From Malania oleifera (lineage: Eukaryota; Streptophyta; Magnoliopsida; Santalales; Ximeniaceae), in contig NC_080422.1 in NCBI RefSeq assembly GCF_029873635.1, positions 58,253,889 to 58,317,888 of the forward strand: a DNA stretch of 64,000 nucleotides, in the 5' to 3' direction. Positions 11,297-23,421 of the stretch are shown here, in pieces. Within the stretch, counting starts at the first letter, position 1, and each line of letters starts with the position of its first letter. Below the pieces are notes generated by a model. That model was not told where the DNA came from and searched no databases. It saw only the letters and a list, made by a program, of their open reading frames with translations. Made by a program: the position numbers and the translations under genes.

Positions 11297-13006
11297 AGAA
11301 ATTAGGATAACTTCCCAAGAGTGGGGTTGAATTGGGTTTTAAAATTTTCTTTTCTTTTTAATGTTTATGTGTTATAACAATAAGCACACTTCCAACACAA
11401 TCACAAAAGTAAACCAAATCAACCACAACCAAAAACAAAATATTCAATATCTTAATTCTTGTATCAATAGCCCTATAGCAAAGTGAAAAGCTCGCTGGAT
11501 ATATAAGGCTTGTGTTAATTCACAGTCACACTTCTTCCTAGTGTTCAGTTTTAAACTTTTAGTTTAATAAGTTTAGGATGATTAACCAACGTAGTCCCTT
11601 TCGATTTCCACAATCAATGTTGATCAAACCAAAATGAATTATCTTCCAGTCTATTTAACAACCATACACTCATAATTTATCAATTTTAAACCATCCACAC
11701 AGGTTGTAAATTTTTTTGAAAATTAAAGAGTAAGGAAGAAAGAGAGACACAAGATTTTATGAGGTTCAGCTTATACCCAGCCTACGTCCTCGCCTCTAGC
11801 AAACCAGCAAAGGATTCACTAGTTCAGTTCCATTGACGGGTGGAACAATATCGTTTACAACCACTCCTTTGTTTAGGCTAGAGCCCTCCTCTCCAAATGA
11901 TATACCCTTATTTGGTGCAACAATTCTACAACCTTGAATTGTCTATGAAGAAGAAATAAATAGAGAATGATTTTTGTACAAGAGACACTCTCACAACAGA
12001 GTTGATTAGTACAATATTCAACACAAATATACTTCAAAGTAAATCAATATAAAGAGATTGGAGCTCAATTGAATTTAGATCACCAAACATATCTTCCAAG
12101 TATTGAAAGATTCAGACTTTGAAGGCTTTACTTTAGAATTTGTATCAGCACCAATTCAGTAGTGGCAGTAGGATGAACACAAGAGAGATTGAGAGCTTTT
12201 TGAGAACTTTGATTGCTGGAACATTTCTTAGGTATTGAAATCTTTGAAGTTTGGGGCTATTAATTCCTTACCCCTAAAGTTTACTTGGAGTAATCCTCAA
12301 GTTTTCCAAAAGAGTAGTGCCCAAGAAATCTATTTAAAAATCTTCCCGTTAAGAATTTTAAAAACTATGTCGAGTGGCAGTCGCCTGCCATAGAGAAAAT
12401 TAAACAACCCAGAAGGCTGGCGGTCGCTTGCCATAACACAAGCAGTCACCTAGCTTGACCACTCAAGCGCCTGTCGGTGCTCAGGCAGTCGCTTGGCACC
12501 CTACTGCCTTCCAATTTTATTTCTTTTAAAGTGTGGCGGTCTACTGTCTATATAGGCAGCCGCTTGACTCTCAGAATTTCCCTTATATTCATTTGAAAAA
12601 CTTTTCTTCTTTTAAGACCTATGTTATTTTGATTTTAAAACATATTTTAAGGTTTTTCAAAAAATGTATTTCTTAGTTTCTTTTGATTTATAAGAGCTTC
12701 AATTCAGTTTATATTGAAGTTTACATGAAGTACTTACATATAGACATCCTTAATACTCTATTTTTTTGATCTTCAAGTAAGTCCTTGTTCTTCCATGATC
12801 ATATATCATCTTTGATCTTTTGATCATCTTTCTTTCTTGATCCTTTTGTACAGTATGGTCATCATGAGCTTTATCATTCTTTTGAACATTGAATTTCTTT
12901 AAGCTTTGCCTTCTTCCTGAAAGAATTTCACTTAAAACAAACCATATCAAACTTATCGTGATTTGCTATCATCAAAATAAGAATTGTAAGGCTTGTTAGG
13001 CCAACA
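11297..13006 (-). repeat. 3' LTR of the minus-strand Sirevirus-like element
   Basis: The minus strand starts TGTTGGCCTAACAAGCC next to the tract AAAAAGGGGGAGAT and ends ...CCTAATTTCT, 1710 bp. Positions 11297-11680 match 29342-29718 of the truncated 5' LTR. It carries its own palindromic box type (GGCAGTCGCCTGCC, 12375-12570) in place of the GGTCGACC boxes of the neighbouring family. Confidence 0.8.
12375..12570 (-). promoter_or_regulatory. GGCAGTCGCCTGCC-type palindromic box array in LTR
   Basis: TGGCAGTCGCCTGCCA at 12375-12390 has 6-base inverted arms around TCGC. Related boxes occur at 12418-12433 (TGGCGGTCGCTTGCCA), about 12451, 12484 and 12535-12565. A nearly exact copy of the first box also stands upstream of the accessory ORF, at 15075-15089. 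The array is placed as the GGTCGACC arrays are in the other family's LTRs. A regulatory role is inferred. Confidence 0.6.
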
Positions 13007-13573
13007 ATCTCCCCCTTTTTGATGATGACAAATCTAGAGCAAAAAATAGGAAAATACCTCTTAACGTACTCCCTTTTTAATAAAAATTATGGCTCATGGC
13101 TCCCCTATTCAATAAGCATGGGGTTTTCAAACATATGCATCAAATATGTGCCAAGTTATTATCTAGTATGCATCAAGTACCATTAAGTATCAAACATCTC
13201 CCTTTTTTAAACATAAAGTATAAAGACTTAAGTATCATATAAGTATCATCAGGTTATAAATATCATTAATGATCAAGTATACCAAATACGTTTATACAAG
13301 CATTTCAAATACATTCATGCAAGCATATCAAATATATTCATTCAAGCATATCAAATACATTCATATTTCTTTTTGCTCCTCTCTCTCAAACACTCTCCCC
13401 CTTTGGACATCAATCAAAAAGGAAAAGAAGGTGATACAACAAAAAGCATAGTGAAAAGCTGAAATACAAAGTACTTCAGTTCTTACAAACACAAAACAAA
13501 TTTTGTCCACTAAAATACATAGAAATACTAATACATAAGTGAAGATATTAAAATAGCACAAGGATTAAGCATA
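13007..13573 (-). other. Spacer between accessory ORF and 3' LTR with polypurine tracts
   Basis: On the minus strand the purine tract AAAAAGGGGGAGAT at 13020-13007 abuts the LTR. A second one (AAAGGGGGAGAG) lies near 13395. The rest is AT-rich, with a loose repeat of CAAGCATATCAAATACATTCAT at about 13295-13365. No gene is seen. Confidence 0.6.
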
Positions 13574-14786
13574 TCAATTTGATTCTTCCTTAGATCCACT
13601 CCCATCTCCTTCTTCTTCTTGTTCATTAGAATTTTCAGTAGATTCGTCACCATTAGATGGAACAGAGCAAATATCCATCGTAGTCGTGCCTTTGGAAGAA
13701 CTAGCCAAGTGTTTCTCAATCTTATCAACACGCTGAACAAGGTTTGAACAATGAGTTTCCACAGTGGAAACCTTCTCCCAAAGATTACCAAGACCAAATT
13801 GCATCCCATCATTGAAGGTCATATAGTGATTGTAAAATGGTAGGAACCAAGAGGGAGTTTCTAGGTCTGGCTGTACTGAAGTGGCTGGTATGGAAGGCTG
13901 AGGAGGTGGTTCAGATGTGGTGTGACGATGACCCTTGTGAAACCATCCATAAGTAGTTTTCTTATATTCTATACGCTTAAGAATTGTGTCAAAAAAGATA
14001 TCGTAATGGGTTTTGCTAATGAAGTTGAACGATGGTGTGAGAACGGTAAAATTTGAAAATACCATATTCAATATCCCAGCATATGGTAGAATGATACGAG
14101 GGGCATCAACTTTCATATTTATCCATTTGATAAGTAAACTAGGAAGATCCAGCTTTTTCCCTTTAAGAATACACCACATAATAAAACAATCTAAAAAAGA
14201 AACATGGTCATGGGAACCAGATCGAGGTAGGATATTATACGTAATAAGTTTATGCAAGATTATAGCTTGGAGATTGAGCTGTTTGTAAATGGGTGGATGC
14301 CCAAAAGAGATGGGTGTATCAGTTATGACAAGAGTTAAGAATTCCTCTGGAGTGAATCCTTGGGCCATTATCCATTGTTTTTCAACAATTTGTACTTCAA
14401 AATCTCTTGGCTTAACTCATATAATTTTTGCCCAAGATATGGGAGTAAGATGGATACTCTGCCCTAGAAGATTTTTTTTTTAATCCATTGTTGAGTTTCT
14501 CCATGTTAGCATAAAAAATCAGTACCATGTTTGGATAATACCCTTTGGCTTGACATATGATAAATCGCTCCCATCCAATTTCCTTAAAAAGCTCTAAGAT
14601 TTCAGAAAAATCAGAATGGAAGAATGTAACATCAAGTACTTTACCTAGAATCGGTTCTGCTGAAGCAATATGATTTCTATAGAGAGCTTTGGCGTGAGGA
14701 GCTACTAACCATTTTTCTACTTCATCGTTGTTGATTCGTGTGGAGGAAGAGGCACCCTTGTTAGCAGCTGACTTGGTTCGAGGCAT
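13574..14786 (-). pseudogene. Accessory ORF in env position, plant transposon-protein-like, frameshifted
   Basis: The likely start is the ATG at 14786-14784 (MPRTKSAANKGASSS). A conserved block, EPILGKVLDVTFF...GWERFIICQAKGYYPNMV, runs to about 14520. The frame breaks near the poly-T run at 14473, and an overlapping frame takes over from about 14370 with LITYNILPRSGSHDHVSFLDC and FIMWCILKGKKLDLPSLL. The end is acidic (EQEEEGDGSGSKEESN). The same two blocks occur in the ORF at 23531-24721, so the two are homologous. From memory they resemble the family annotated as 'putative plant transposon protein domain'; its molecular role is unknown. There is no signal peptide or membrane segment, so it is not env-like. 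It sits between RNase H and the 3' LTR. Confidence 0.65.
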
Positions 14787-14987
14787 GTTTGCATTGAAGG
14801 TTGAATCTAGTAAAATTAGGCGAGATGATGTAGAGGTTGGGTTTGAATCAGGATTTTGGACGGATTTGGAGGAGAAATAAATTTGAAGAAGAGTAGGAAT
14901 GATCACTTTTAGGGTGAGAAGAGAAGGGGCAAGTGCCTGAGAGTCGTTAAAATGACACATAATAGGGTTTTAAACCCTTACCCACCT

Positions 14988-15092
14988 CGAGGCAGTCGCC
15001 TACTACAAGGAGGCAGGCGCCTGTCAACCCAAAAATTACCAAGTTAGTAGCATGGCAGTCACCTGTCACCCAGGGGCAGTCGCCTGCCAAGC
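14988..15092 (-). promoter_or_regulatory. Internal box array upstream of the accessory ORF (GGCAGTCGCCTGCC type)
   Basis: Four boxes lie at 14991-15003, 15011-15024, 15053-15068 and 15074-15089. GGCAGTCGCCTGCCA at 15075-15089 is identical over 15 bases to the LTR box at 12376-12390. The array lies just upstream, on the minus strand, of the accessory ORF leader and just downstream of the RNase H end (15115). A separate promoter for the ORF is inferred from position. Confidence 0.6.
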
Positions 15093-15114
15093 AGATTTCC
15101 TTTCAAATAACTTC

Positions 15115-16650
15115 TCATACATGCATCATTCCTAATTCTCGTCTAATGAATATAAATCGATCCTCAAAGAGTGGTTTTGTGAATAAGTCTGCTAATTGAT
15201 CATTTGTATTGACAAATTCTAGTGTTATGTCCTCATTTTGTACGTGATCTCTCAAGAAGTGATGTCTTATGTCAATATGTTTTGTTCTTGAGTGTGTCAC
15301 CAAATTTTTTGAAATATTTGTGGCACTTGTGTTGTCACACTTTATTGAAATTGTTTGATATCAAATTTTGAAATCTCTTAGTTGTTGTTTCATATATAAT
15401 GTTTGGGCTCAACAACTCCCAACTGCTATGTATTTTGCATCAGATGTGGATAATGCCACATAATTTTGTTTCTTTGAAAACCAGGAGACTAGTGAGTGTC
15501 CTAGAAAGTGAAAAATTCCACTAGTGCTCTTTCTATCTACTTTGTGTCTAGCAAAATCTGCATTTGAATAGCTTATCATTTCAAAATCAGTTCCCTTTGG
15601 ATTCCACAAACCTAGCTCGAGTGTGCCTAGTAAATATCTAAGGATTCTTTCAACTGTGATTTGATGTGATTCCTTAGGAGTCTATTGGAACCTAGCAGAC
15701 ATACATACACTAAACATGATATCCAGTCTACTTGCTGTTAGATATAGTAAGCTTCCTATCATCCCTCAGTAATGCTTGGTATCTACTTGTTTTCCTTTTT
15801 CCATCCTTGTCAAGACTCATTGAGGTGCTCATGGGAGGTCCTATAGGTTTGCTTTCTTCCATATCGAACTTTTTTAACATGTCTTTCATATATTTAGTTT
15901 GATTTATGAATGTTCTTAGCTTGTTTAATTTGTAACCCTAGGAAGTAATTTAACTCTCCCATCATGCTCATCTCAAATTCTTTTTGCATAGACTTAGCAA
16001 ATTCATTACACAAATCTTCATGAGTTGCTCCAAATATATTATCATCAACATAAATTTGTACTATAAGCATATCTTTATTTTTGGTTTTTATAAATAGAGT
16101 GCTATCTATCTTTCCCCTTAAAAAAATATTTTGTAGTAGGAACTTGCTTAGTCTTTCATACCAAGCTCTAGGAGCTTGTTTTAATCCATATAAGGCTTTT
16201 GTAAACTTAAATACATGATTTGGATTTTTACAGTCTTCAAATCCTGGAGGTTGTTTAACGTAAACTTCTTCATTTATATAACTGTTTAAGGATGCACTTT
16301 TTACATCCATTTGGTATAATTTAAAATTTTTATGTGCTGCATATGCAAGTAGCATCCTTATGGTTTCCATTGTTGCTACGGGAGCAAAGGTTTCTTCATA
16401 ATCGATACCTTCTTCTTGATTATAACCTTGTACTACTAACCTAACTTTGTTTCTAATAACTACTCCATGTTAATTGTTTTTATTTCTAAACACCCATTTG
16501 GTTCCTATGATTGATTATCTTTGGGTTTAGGTATAAGTTCCCATACTTGACTTCTTTCAAATTGATTTAGTTCCTCTTGCATTGTTATAATCCAAGAATC
16601 ATCTTTTAAGGCTTCTTTCAATATTCTTGGGTTCATCTTGAGATTAAAAG
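15115..16650 (-). pseudogene. copia reverse transcriptase and RNase H segment
   Basis: RT reads from about 16370 with MDVKSASLNSYINEEVYVKQPPGF in pieces, LYGLKQAPRAWYERLSKFLL, an intact catalytic box IYVDDNIFGA near 16050, and ELNYFLGLQIKQA, then a break at about 15894. RNase H motifs appear as DRKSTSGIFHFLGHS and VALSTSDAKYIAVGSC (15609-15409) and TKHIDIRHHFLRDHV...LADLFTKPLFEDRF (15303-15115). Several frame changes and stops separate the pieces. A large part of the template-binding region upstream of 16370 is also broken. Confidence 0.8.
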
Positions 16651-16659
16651 GCATAATGG

Positions 16660-17635
16660 TTACAAATATTTTTTTAATGAGACTCTAGTGGTTATTCCTT
16701 TTGATGGTTCACCAAGAATTTGATCTTTTGGGTGACTTTTTGCACATCTCCATTCTTTAGGTAATTCTAGATTTTCTATGATGTTTTCATTTGAAGTTTC
16801 ATTATTGTTTTCTTCTTTTATTTCAATATCTTCCTCTTTTTGTGATATATCTTCCTTTTCATAATTCTTAACTTCATAATTATTTGATTCATCAAACGTT
16901 ATGTGTATTGATTCAATAATAGTAAGAGTCCTTTTATTATAAACCCTATAAGCTTTACTATTTGTAGAGTAACCTAAGAAAATTCCTTCATCAAATTTTG
17001 CATCAAACTTTCCTAGATCATCTTTAGTATTAAGAATAAAGCATTTGCACCCAAATATATGAAAGTAGGAAATGTTGGGTTTTCTACCTTTCCATAGTTC
17101 ATACAGTGTTTTGTCTATACTTGATCTAATAGATACCCTATTTATTATATAACAAGATGTATTCATAGCTTCTACCCAAAAGTATTTAGGTAGATTGTTT
17201 TCGTTTATCATGGTTCTTGCCATTTCTTGGAGGGTTCTATTTTTTCTTTCTACAACTCCATTTTGTTGTGGAATCCTAGGTGCTGAAAAATAATGGTTTA
17301 TTCCATGTTCATTACAAAAGTTATCAACATCTTTGTTTTTAAACTCCCTTCCTTGACCACTTCTAAAATTAGTTACATTATAGCCTTTTTCATTTTGTAA
17401 TGTCTTGTATAAGGTGATTAGCATGTTACAAGCTTCATCTTTGTTTGCTAAGGATAATACCCATGTAAATCTTGAATAGTCATCTACAAATAAAAAAGCA
17501 TACTATTTGCCTCCTAAGCTTAAGGTTCTAGTTGGACCAAATAAGTCTAGGTGCAAGAGCTCTAGGGGTCTACTAGTTGATATATACTTTTTCTTTTTGA
17601 AACTTGTTTTAACTTGTTTTCCATTTTGGCATGCA
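16660..17635 (-). pseudogene. copia integrase segment
   Basis: HLDLFGP (first catalytic Asp) lies near 17545 and a stop follows in the YAFLFVDDYSRFTWV block. The frame then opens from 17424 to 16660. The second catalytic region reads SGQGREFKN where SDxGxEF is expected, so the catalytic Asp is replaced by Gly. The Glu region IPQQNGVVERKNRTLQEM is intact. The C-terminus includes IFLGYSTNSKAYRVYN and an acidic, Asn-rich linker leading to RT. Confidence 0.8.
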
Positions 17636-18145
17636 TCACAAATTTTCTTTTATAAAATTTGTTTTTGGTAATCCTTTTACAAGGTTATTCTTGGATAGTT
17701 TGGATAATAGATCCATACTAGCATGTCCTAGTTTCCTATGCCAAAGCCAACTCATTTCATTCATTGCATCTAAACAAGTTACATTTTGATTTACTAAGTT
17801 CTTCAGGTTTATACAATATACATTGTTTGTCCTATGAGCTATAAACAAGATTTCATTGTTCTTAGGGTTTTGGATAACACATTTTTCTTTCTTAAAAGTT
17901 ATTTCAAATCCTTTGTCACTTAATTGGCTAATGCTTAAAAGATTGTGTTTTAATCTTTCTACCAATAGCACATCATCAATAGTAAGAGAAGGTTCTTTAC
18001 CTATTATTCCAATACCAATAATCTTACCTTTGGCATTGTCGCCGAAGGTGACGTATCCCCCATCCTTTTGTTTTAATGTGGTGAATTTAATCCTATCACC
18101 GGTCATGTGCCTTGAACACCTGCTGTCTAAGTACCATTTATCCAT
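17636..18145 (-). pseudogene. copia protease and GAG-pre-integrase segment
   Basis: WYLDSRCSRHMTG near 18135-18100 is the protease active site with the conserved Gly changed to Arg (D-S-R), which should inactivate it. GGYVTFGDNAKG and LLSISQLSDKGFEITF follow. The GAG-pre-integrase motif MSWLWHRKLGHASMDLLSKL lies at about 17755-17695. The frame stops at 17636 after NFIKENL. Confidence 0.8.
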
Positions 18146-18203
18146 TGATGGTGTTGTCCTAAAGCATACCTACAATGAGGGATTCATTGTGTATCTTTGG
18201 AAC

Positions 18204-18740
18204 CTAAATTCCCTTAACTTTCTTTGAATTATTTTTAGTTCCATTATTTACTTTCCATTCTCCTTGAAATTTAGCATACTTCCTTTTTAATGGGCAATTG
18301 AACATTACATAACCTTTAGTCTTGCACATGTAGTAAGTTGTGTGTTCATGTTTGTTGTTTGAAGAAGTGCTAGCACAGTGCTTGGCTTCTTTGACAAAAT
18401 ATCCCATGTATAATTTTTTATTCTTTTTATTTGTTTTTTCATTAAAAGCAATCCCTTCTTTATTTCCATGAAGTCTTTGTTGTCCAATCATCTTTTCAAA
18501 GTTTTCGTTTCCTTTTGTAAAGTTAAATATAGTTTTCTCTTTATCCTTCACGGATTTTTTAAGTTCGATTATCTCTAACTCCTTTTTATTTAAATTCTCT
18601 TCCTTAATTTTTTCTATATCTTGAGCAATTTCTTTTATTTCTTCTTCTAGCTTTTTAATACAAGAATCTTTCTCAATTTCACTGGTTTTCGAAGTTTCAC
18701 GTTGCTTCATTAATTCTTTATTTTGATCTTTCAAAGTTAT
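18204..18740 (-). pseudogene. copia gag C-terminal part, separated from its N-terminus by a nested element
   Basis: It begins exactly at the left edge of the nested element (target duplication 18736-18740). It codes a long charged coiled coil (LEEEIKEIAQDIEKIKEE and ELEIIELKKSVKDKEKTIF), then a degenerate zinc knuckle (YYMCKTKGYVMFNCPLK, in which the first Cys and the His are both Tyr), and ends before protease. The upstream part of the same gag is at 28073-29284 on the other side of the nested element. Confidence 0.75.
18736..18740. repeat. Left target-site duplication GTTAT
   Basis: GTTAT precedes the TGTTGACC start of the nested element at 18741 and is repeated at 28068-28072 directly after its last base. 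The 5-base length is as expected for LTR retrotransposon integration. Confidence 0.9.
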
Positions 18741-19051
18741 TGTTGACCTTATAGGTCACACCTGGTTTTGATTATAACAAATACTCATTGTATCTAATAG
18801 GTGTTTGAGATTTTGTGCAGGAACTATGATTGTTAAGATCGAGATGGGTACAAAGCAAGTAAAGCTTAAAGTTGGAAAACCCAATTCATTTGTATTTTTA
18901 TTCATGTTGTAATATAATTCATATGCAAAGGTTCTGTAATAGTAAACCGGGTTTGGTTTGTAATAAGCACACACATCATATGCATGGTTTATTACATAAG
19001 CTCAAACAAACCGCAACCTAAAAGTGACCTTAGAATAACCTTAGGGTTTAC

Positions 19052-19580
19052 CCTTCGGTTGATTGACACCGGATTCTTTTGGTGTCTTTATTTTAGACAA
19101 AAATGACCCCAGGACACACACCATTGCACCTTTGATTGTTACGCACTTGAATAGGGTTTGTATGTTTCTAGATAGGACCGAAATGCACATATTGTGCACT
19201 TTCGGTCGACCGACCTTGGCAGTTCATTCTGCCCTGGTCGACCAAAACGGGCCTGGATCAATAGTTGACCAAGGCCCTGGTCGATTGAACTAATATAGTT
19301 CAAAACCCTCCAGTCGACCGAAACCCCCTGGGGTCAAAAAATTAACCTTCTGGTTGACCTAGAAAAATTTGTATTGCAACTACCTGGTCGACCGAGGGTC
19401 CTCGGGAGAAGTCCCAACGGTCTGGTCAACCGAACCATGCAGTTAAAAATGGCCTTGTCGACCAAACCTCGGTAAAAGGGAAAATCGCCTACTTTCGGTC
19501 AACTGACCATTCAGTTCAAAAATGCCCTGGTCGACCGAACCATATGAACTTTGGTTGACAAAATAGTTCTGGTCGATCGG
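19052..19580 (+). promoter_or_regulatory. GGTCGACC-type palindromic box array, 5' LTR
   Basis: TCGGTCGACCGA at 19202-19213 is a perfect 12-base palindrome. Related boxes follow every 20-60 bases to 19580 (for example at 19234, 19278, 19311, 19384, 19422, 19455, 19496, 19529 and 19571), with a decayed box at 19053. The array ends about 130 bases before the TATA box. Boxes at matching positions of the 3' LTR differ mostly by CpG transitions. Confidence 0.7.
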
Positions 19581-19706
19581 ACCTCTCAGGTTGCCCTAAT
19601 TTTTACCGCGGTTAAACATTTTTAAACAGGGTTAATTAGGGTTAAAATGATCTTAAACAATATTAATAATACCCTACATGTCCTAACGGCTATAATTCTT
19701 CCAATA

Positions 19707-19718
19707 TCTATATATAGC
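19707..19718 (+). promoter_or_regulatory. LTR TATA box
   Basis: TCTATATATAGC lies downstream of the box array and is conserved in the 3' LTR at about 26799-26810. It is the best candidate for the start of U3-driven transcription. Confidence 0.55.
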
Positions 19719-21009
19719 CCATCATTTGCTAAGATTAGCAAGAGATTAGCATATTTGATTAGGGTGAAATTCTATGAAAATCCCAAAACCCATAATACTC
19801 ATCTTTGAGCCTCCAACACTTATTCTTACCAGATCTTACTTCTCAAATACTTTTGTAAGTGTGGTTGTTCTATAGGTTTGCTCTCGTTGTTTGGTAGTTG
19901 TTTGATATAATTTTCTTGAGAGCTAAACCTAAGTATTCTTAGGGAACTTTGTTAATAGGTTTCACCTAAGAAGACTTGTATTAAACTTCTGAGTATTGCA
20001 TATCCATTGCAATAACTTGAGAAGTTCGTATTTGTTTGTGCATTGCAAAATCTCTTCAAAACATTTTCAAATATCTTATGGTATTTATTTTGATATAACT
20101 TTGAGAAGATATTTGTTTATGTGATAGTGATCTTTGTTGCAATATTCATTCACTCATATATTATTTGCTGAATACAAAGATTACACATCTTTTGCAAACC
20201 AAGCATATACATCACTTGATATTTACATGCTTGAGACATCGTGTTGATTGAAATACTTGAGACTTGACATCTTTGTGTGAACTTATTGGCTGAATATCTT
20301 GTGATACAAAGATTGCTTGATTGATACTCTCACGCACTCATTACACTGATAGTAAATATATATATCTGAGAGTTGAGGTATTGGACCACATTGAGCTTAC
20401 ATATTAAATCATATTGTGGTGTATGTATTTGCACGTAGTTGGGTACACATCTGCTTTACATGAAAGCATAATCATTGTACCATTTGATTATAATACACAT
20501 ATGTTGTCTTTCCAGGCACGGGCCTGAAGAGGGAGACTAGCCCTGGAATCGTCCCGAATTGGCTTAAACTCGGTTAGGAAAGCTAGGTGTGCCATCCTGT
20601 TAAGGCGTTTAGGTTGAGGTCAGCTCCACTAATTGACCTGGTTAAGGTTGAGGTCAGCCTTGTTCTTATTGACCTGGTTGTAATTGGTGCCACTCCACCC
20701 TTAAGTGAGCTATTAGCGGAATCCTCGAGCTTGCGAGCTAGAGGCGGGGACGTAGGCACAGTTGGCCGAACCCTAATAACATATCGTGTGTTTGTGTATA
20801 TTGACGCACTTTATATTTACCGCACGTGTATGTTATTATGTGAATGATGCGCTTGATTTAAATTTCCACATATTATATTTATCAGCGTATTTGGAACTGG
20901 ATAGAAAGACCCTAGGTTGTAATACTCAACTAACATCCAGTTCAACCTAGGAGAAAAGTTTAAAATTCCAATTCACCCCCCCTCTTGGGAATACACCAAT
21001 TCTAACAAT

Positions 21010-21021
21010 TGGTATCAGAGC
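21010..21021 (+). other. Primer-binding site (initiator tRNA-Met type)
   Basis: TGGTATCAGAGC lies two bases after the LTR end, the usual copia PBS. Confidence 0.9.
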
Positions 21022-21062
21022 CTCATTGCACTTGACTTAAATGTTTTTGCAAAAAGATCGCA

Positions 21063-22320
21063 ATGGTGCACATTAGTGTATCCCCATTCAATGAAGGACA
21101 GTCACTTTCCAGTCCTCCATTATTTTGTGGTGTCAACTACACCACGTGGGAAGTCAGAATGACCATATTCTTGAAATCTATGGACTAGAGGGTCTGGCTT
21201 GTGACTGCTAAAGGAAGATGTGCACAAATAAATGAAAATGATTTTAATGTGATTAATTGTAATGCCATGGACATGTTATACCCTGCGTTAGATTCTGATA
21301 TTTTTGTTGAGTGTGTGGCATGTCATAGTGCACAGGAAATCTGGGATGAACTAGAAAATAAATATGGAGAATCCCAGGAGAAGGAGATCGTAACTCCTCC
21401 GAATGCTCCAAGCTCAAATGATCAGGAAAAGGTAAATCTTGAGCTTGAAATCAACAAAGAGGTATATGATTCTCACTCTAGCTTGTCTAATGGCTCTTGT
21501 GATGAATGTTGTGATAGGTCATATATTGAATCATCTGTTGATAATACTGTAAATGGTTCATGCGATGCTTACTATAAAAAATCTTGTGTTGAATCATCTG
21601 ATTGCTCATGTGATGTATCAAATGCTCAATCATCTGTTGAATATCATAATAATTCTATTAATATTGCATGTGATGATTCATCTGTTGATTCCTATAATAT
21701 ATCTTGTGATGAATCTTCAAATGTTTCTTGTGGTGATAATGGTATGAATGAATGCAACGATTCATGTGTCTTTTATTTTGATAAATCATGTGATGAATCA
21801 TTTGATGAGATGCCTTCATATGAAAAACTAGAAAAGACTTCATTTAAAATGCACAGAATTCTAGTTGAAATATCAAAGAAGAAAACATTTTTGAAAGATG
21901 AAAATGGAAAGGTGGCAAAGCACTTAAATGATTTGTAGGAATATTGAGCCACACTAGAAAGGAGAAAAATGGAGAAGGTTTTGAAAATCATTTGCTCAAA
22001 AAGAAAAAGTGAACATTATTCTAAAATGTTTTTCAAATCCCCAAGTGATAAAGACAACCTAAACAACCCCTTCAGACCTAAAAAGAAAACTCTTTTCAAA
22101 AAGGGTTCAAGTTGCTCACATAAAACCAACAGTCTAGCCTCATAGAAGAAAAATGGAATAAATAAGCACAATCCCTTACGTATATTCAATACCTGCTTAT
22201 TTTGCAAAACTGTATGGCATAATTGCTCACTTAGAAGTGCCATAGGCTTAGAAAAGGAAATGAAATGGATAATCAGCAAAGCAAACCCTGTAGGACTTAA
22301 GGAAAAATGGATTCAAATTG
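21063..22320 (+). pseudogene. Shortened gag with Cys/Ser/Asp-rich repeats
   Basis: The frame starts at ATG 21063 (MVHISVSPFNEGQSLSSPP), homologous to the gag starts at 29284 and 10822. A TAG at 21186-21188 breaks it, after which the same frame runs to 21938. After AQEIWDELENKYGES the UBN2-type core expected in copia gag is missing and the frame jumps to a linker. Next comes an unusual low-complexity region (about 21490-21810) built of variants of SCDESS and SSVDN, ending in FDEMPSYEKLEK, which also occurs in the gag at 28103. Past the stop near 21938, decayed sequence still shows a zinc-knuckle trace (CLFCKTVWH, about 22190-22220) and the VGLKEKWI tail near 22300. Confidence 0.7.
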
Positions 22321-23137
22321 AAATTGCATTCTAGATATCCTTCCTCTGTTCCTAGGTTTTGGGGTTATGTTTACTGTAAGATTGGGAAGTGACTGTTGAT
22401 TAAAATGAAACCCTTAGTATACACACTCATCTTGTTATACTAAGACTTTTATCCATTTCCAAATGGACATGGCATCTATGCCTAGCACTTAATTCCAAAT
22501 GCTTAACTCATGCTAACATGAAAATCTCAAAAGTCAAGCAACTGTTGTCCAATGCTGAAGTCGGTGGTTTAGGGAATCCATTTCATACTATATACCATAT
22601 TTTCCTAAACCCATTCTTGAACTTGACACTCTGAACAAGTAAGAGTCATCACTTTAGGTGTAAGCACTAGTGGCTACTAATTCCTAATCCAATAAATGCT
22701 TGTTAAAGGATATCATTCCTAATCAAAATTATGGGCATTAACTAGGGAGTATTCCCTTTCAGTTTAAATTGTAAACCCTTTAATTTTGATTTATCCAATT
22801 CTTAGGAAGTCCTCACCCAAACCACGATCATACTCTGTGAGGTTTCACCCATTCCTTGGTTTGTATCCTTGCCTCTCATTTCTGAAGGATACTCTCCAAT
22901 CACCAAAGAGCGTAGTTTAAGAAAAGCCACATACTTCCTAGTGCTCGGTGTCGAAATTGTTTGGACTTAAAGGGAAGTAATCTACGTTCAATAAGTCAAA
23001 TCTTGGTGTGTACCTCAGTTGTGCAATATCTTCTCACCAAGCATCCCTTAAGAATCATGTTAATGTTATAGCATATTAAATATGGACCTAAGGGAGAACT
23101 TTGGACCAAAATGAGGCAAAATCGGGAAAATTTACTA
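22321..23137 (+). other. Non-coding spacer where pol would be expected
   Basis: Some 800 bases between the gag tail and the box array show none of the copia pol motifs in any frame. The sequence is of ordinary composition and I find no repeat or gene in it. Either pol was deleted or this lineage replaced it. Confidence 0.55.
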
Positions 23138-23421
23138 TGCTCGGTTGACCGAGCATTGAATGTGTAAAAACTCCCGGTCGATCGAAACTTCATTGACTTT
23201 GACCTTATGGTCAACCGATCCTCAGTGAACATATTCCCACAGTCAACCAAAAGTTTCGGTTTTCCCCTGGTCGACCGAACATAGTTACAATACTCCTTTT
23301 TGGTCAACCGACCATCTCAGTTCATTTTCTCCTCGGTCGACCAAACAGTGTCGGTGCATGGGGAAGTTCAATTGTCAGTCGACCGTATCTACTTTTCGTC
23401 AACCAAGCTGCGATATATATA
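23138..23421 (+). promoter_or_regulatory. Internal GGTCGACC box array and TATA upstream of the accessory ORF
   Basis: Nine boxes of the LTR type occur at about 23140, 23174, 23210, 23240, 23268, 23301, 23334, 23377 and 23397. They are followed by ATATATATATAC at 23412-23423 and, about 110 bases later, by the accessory ORF start at 23531. The order array, TATA, leader repeats the U3 layout of this element's own LTR. An internal promoter for the ORF is a reasonable inference. Confidence 0.6.

Larger units (their letters stand above)
18741..21007 (+). repeat. 5' LTR of the nested Sirevirus-like element
   Basis: It starts TGTTGACCTTATAGGTCA and ends CACCAATTCTAACA, immediately before the PBS. 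It contains the GGTCGACC box array (19052-19580), a TATA box (TCTATATATAGC, 19707-19718), and the landmarks TTTACATGAAAGCATAATC and GGCGGGGACGTAGGCA seen in related LTRs of the window. Confidence 0.9.

Noticed and set aside
19052-19580. Regularly spaced boxes considered as a CRISPR-like array
   Set aside because: Spacing is irregular, units are short palindromes with variable bases, there is no leader or cas gene, and the genome is a plant.
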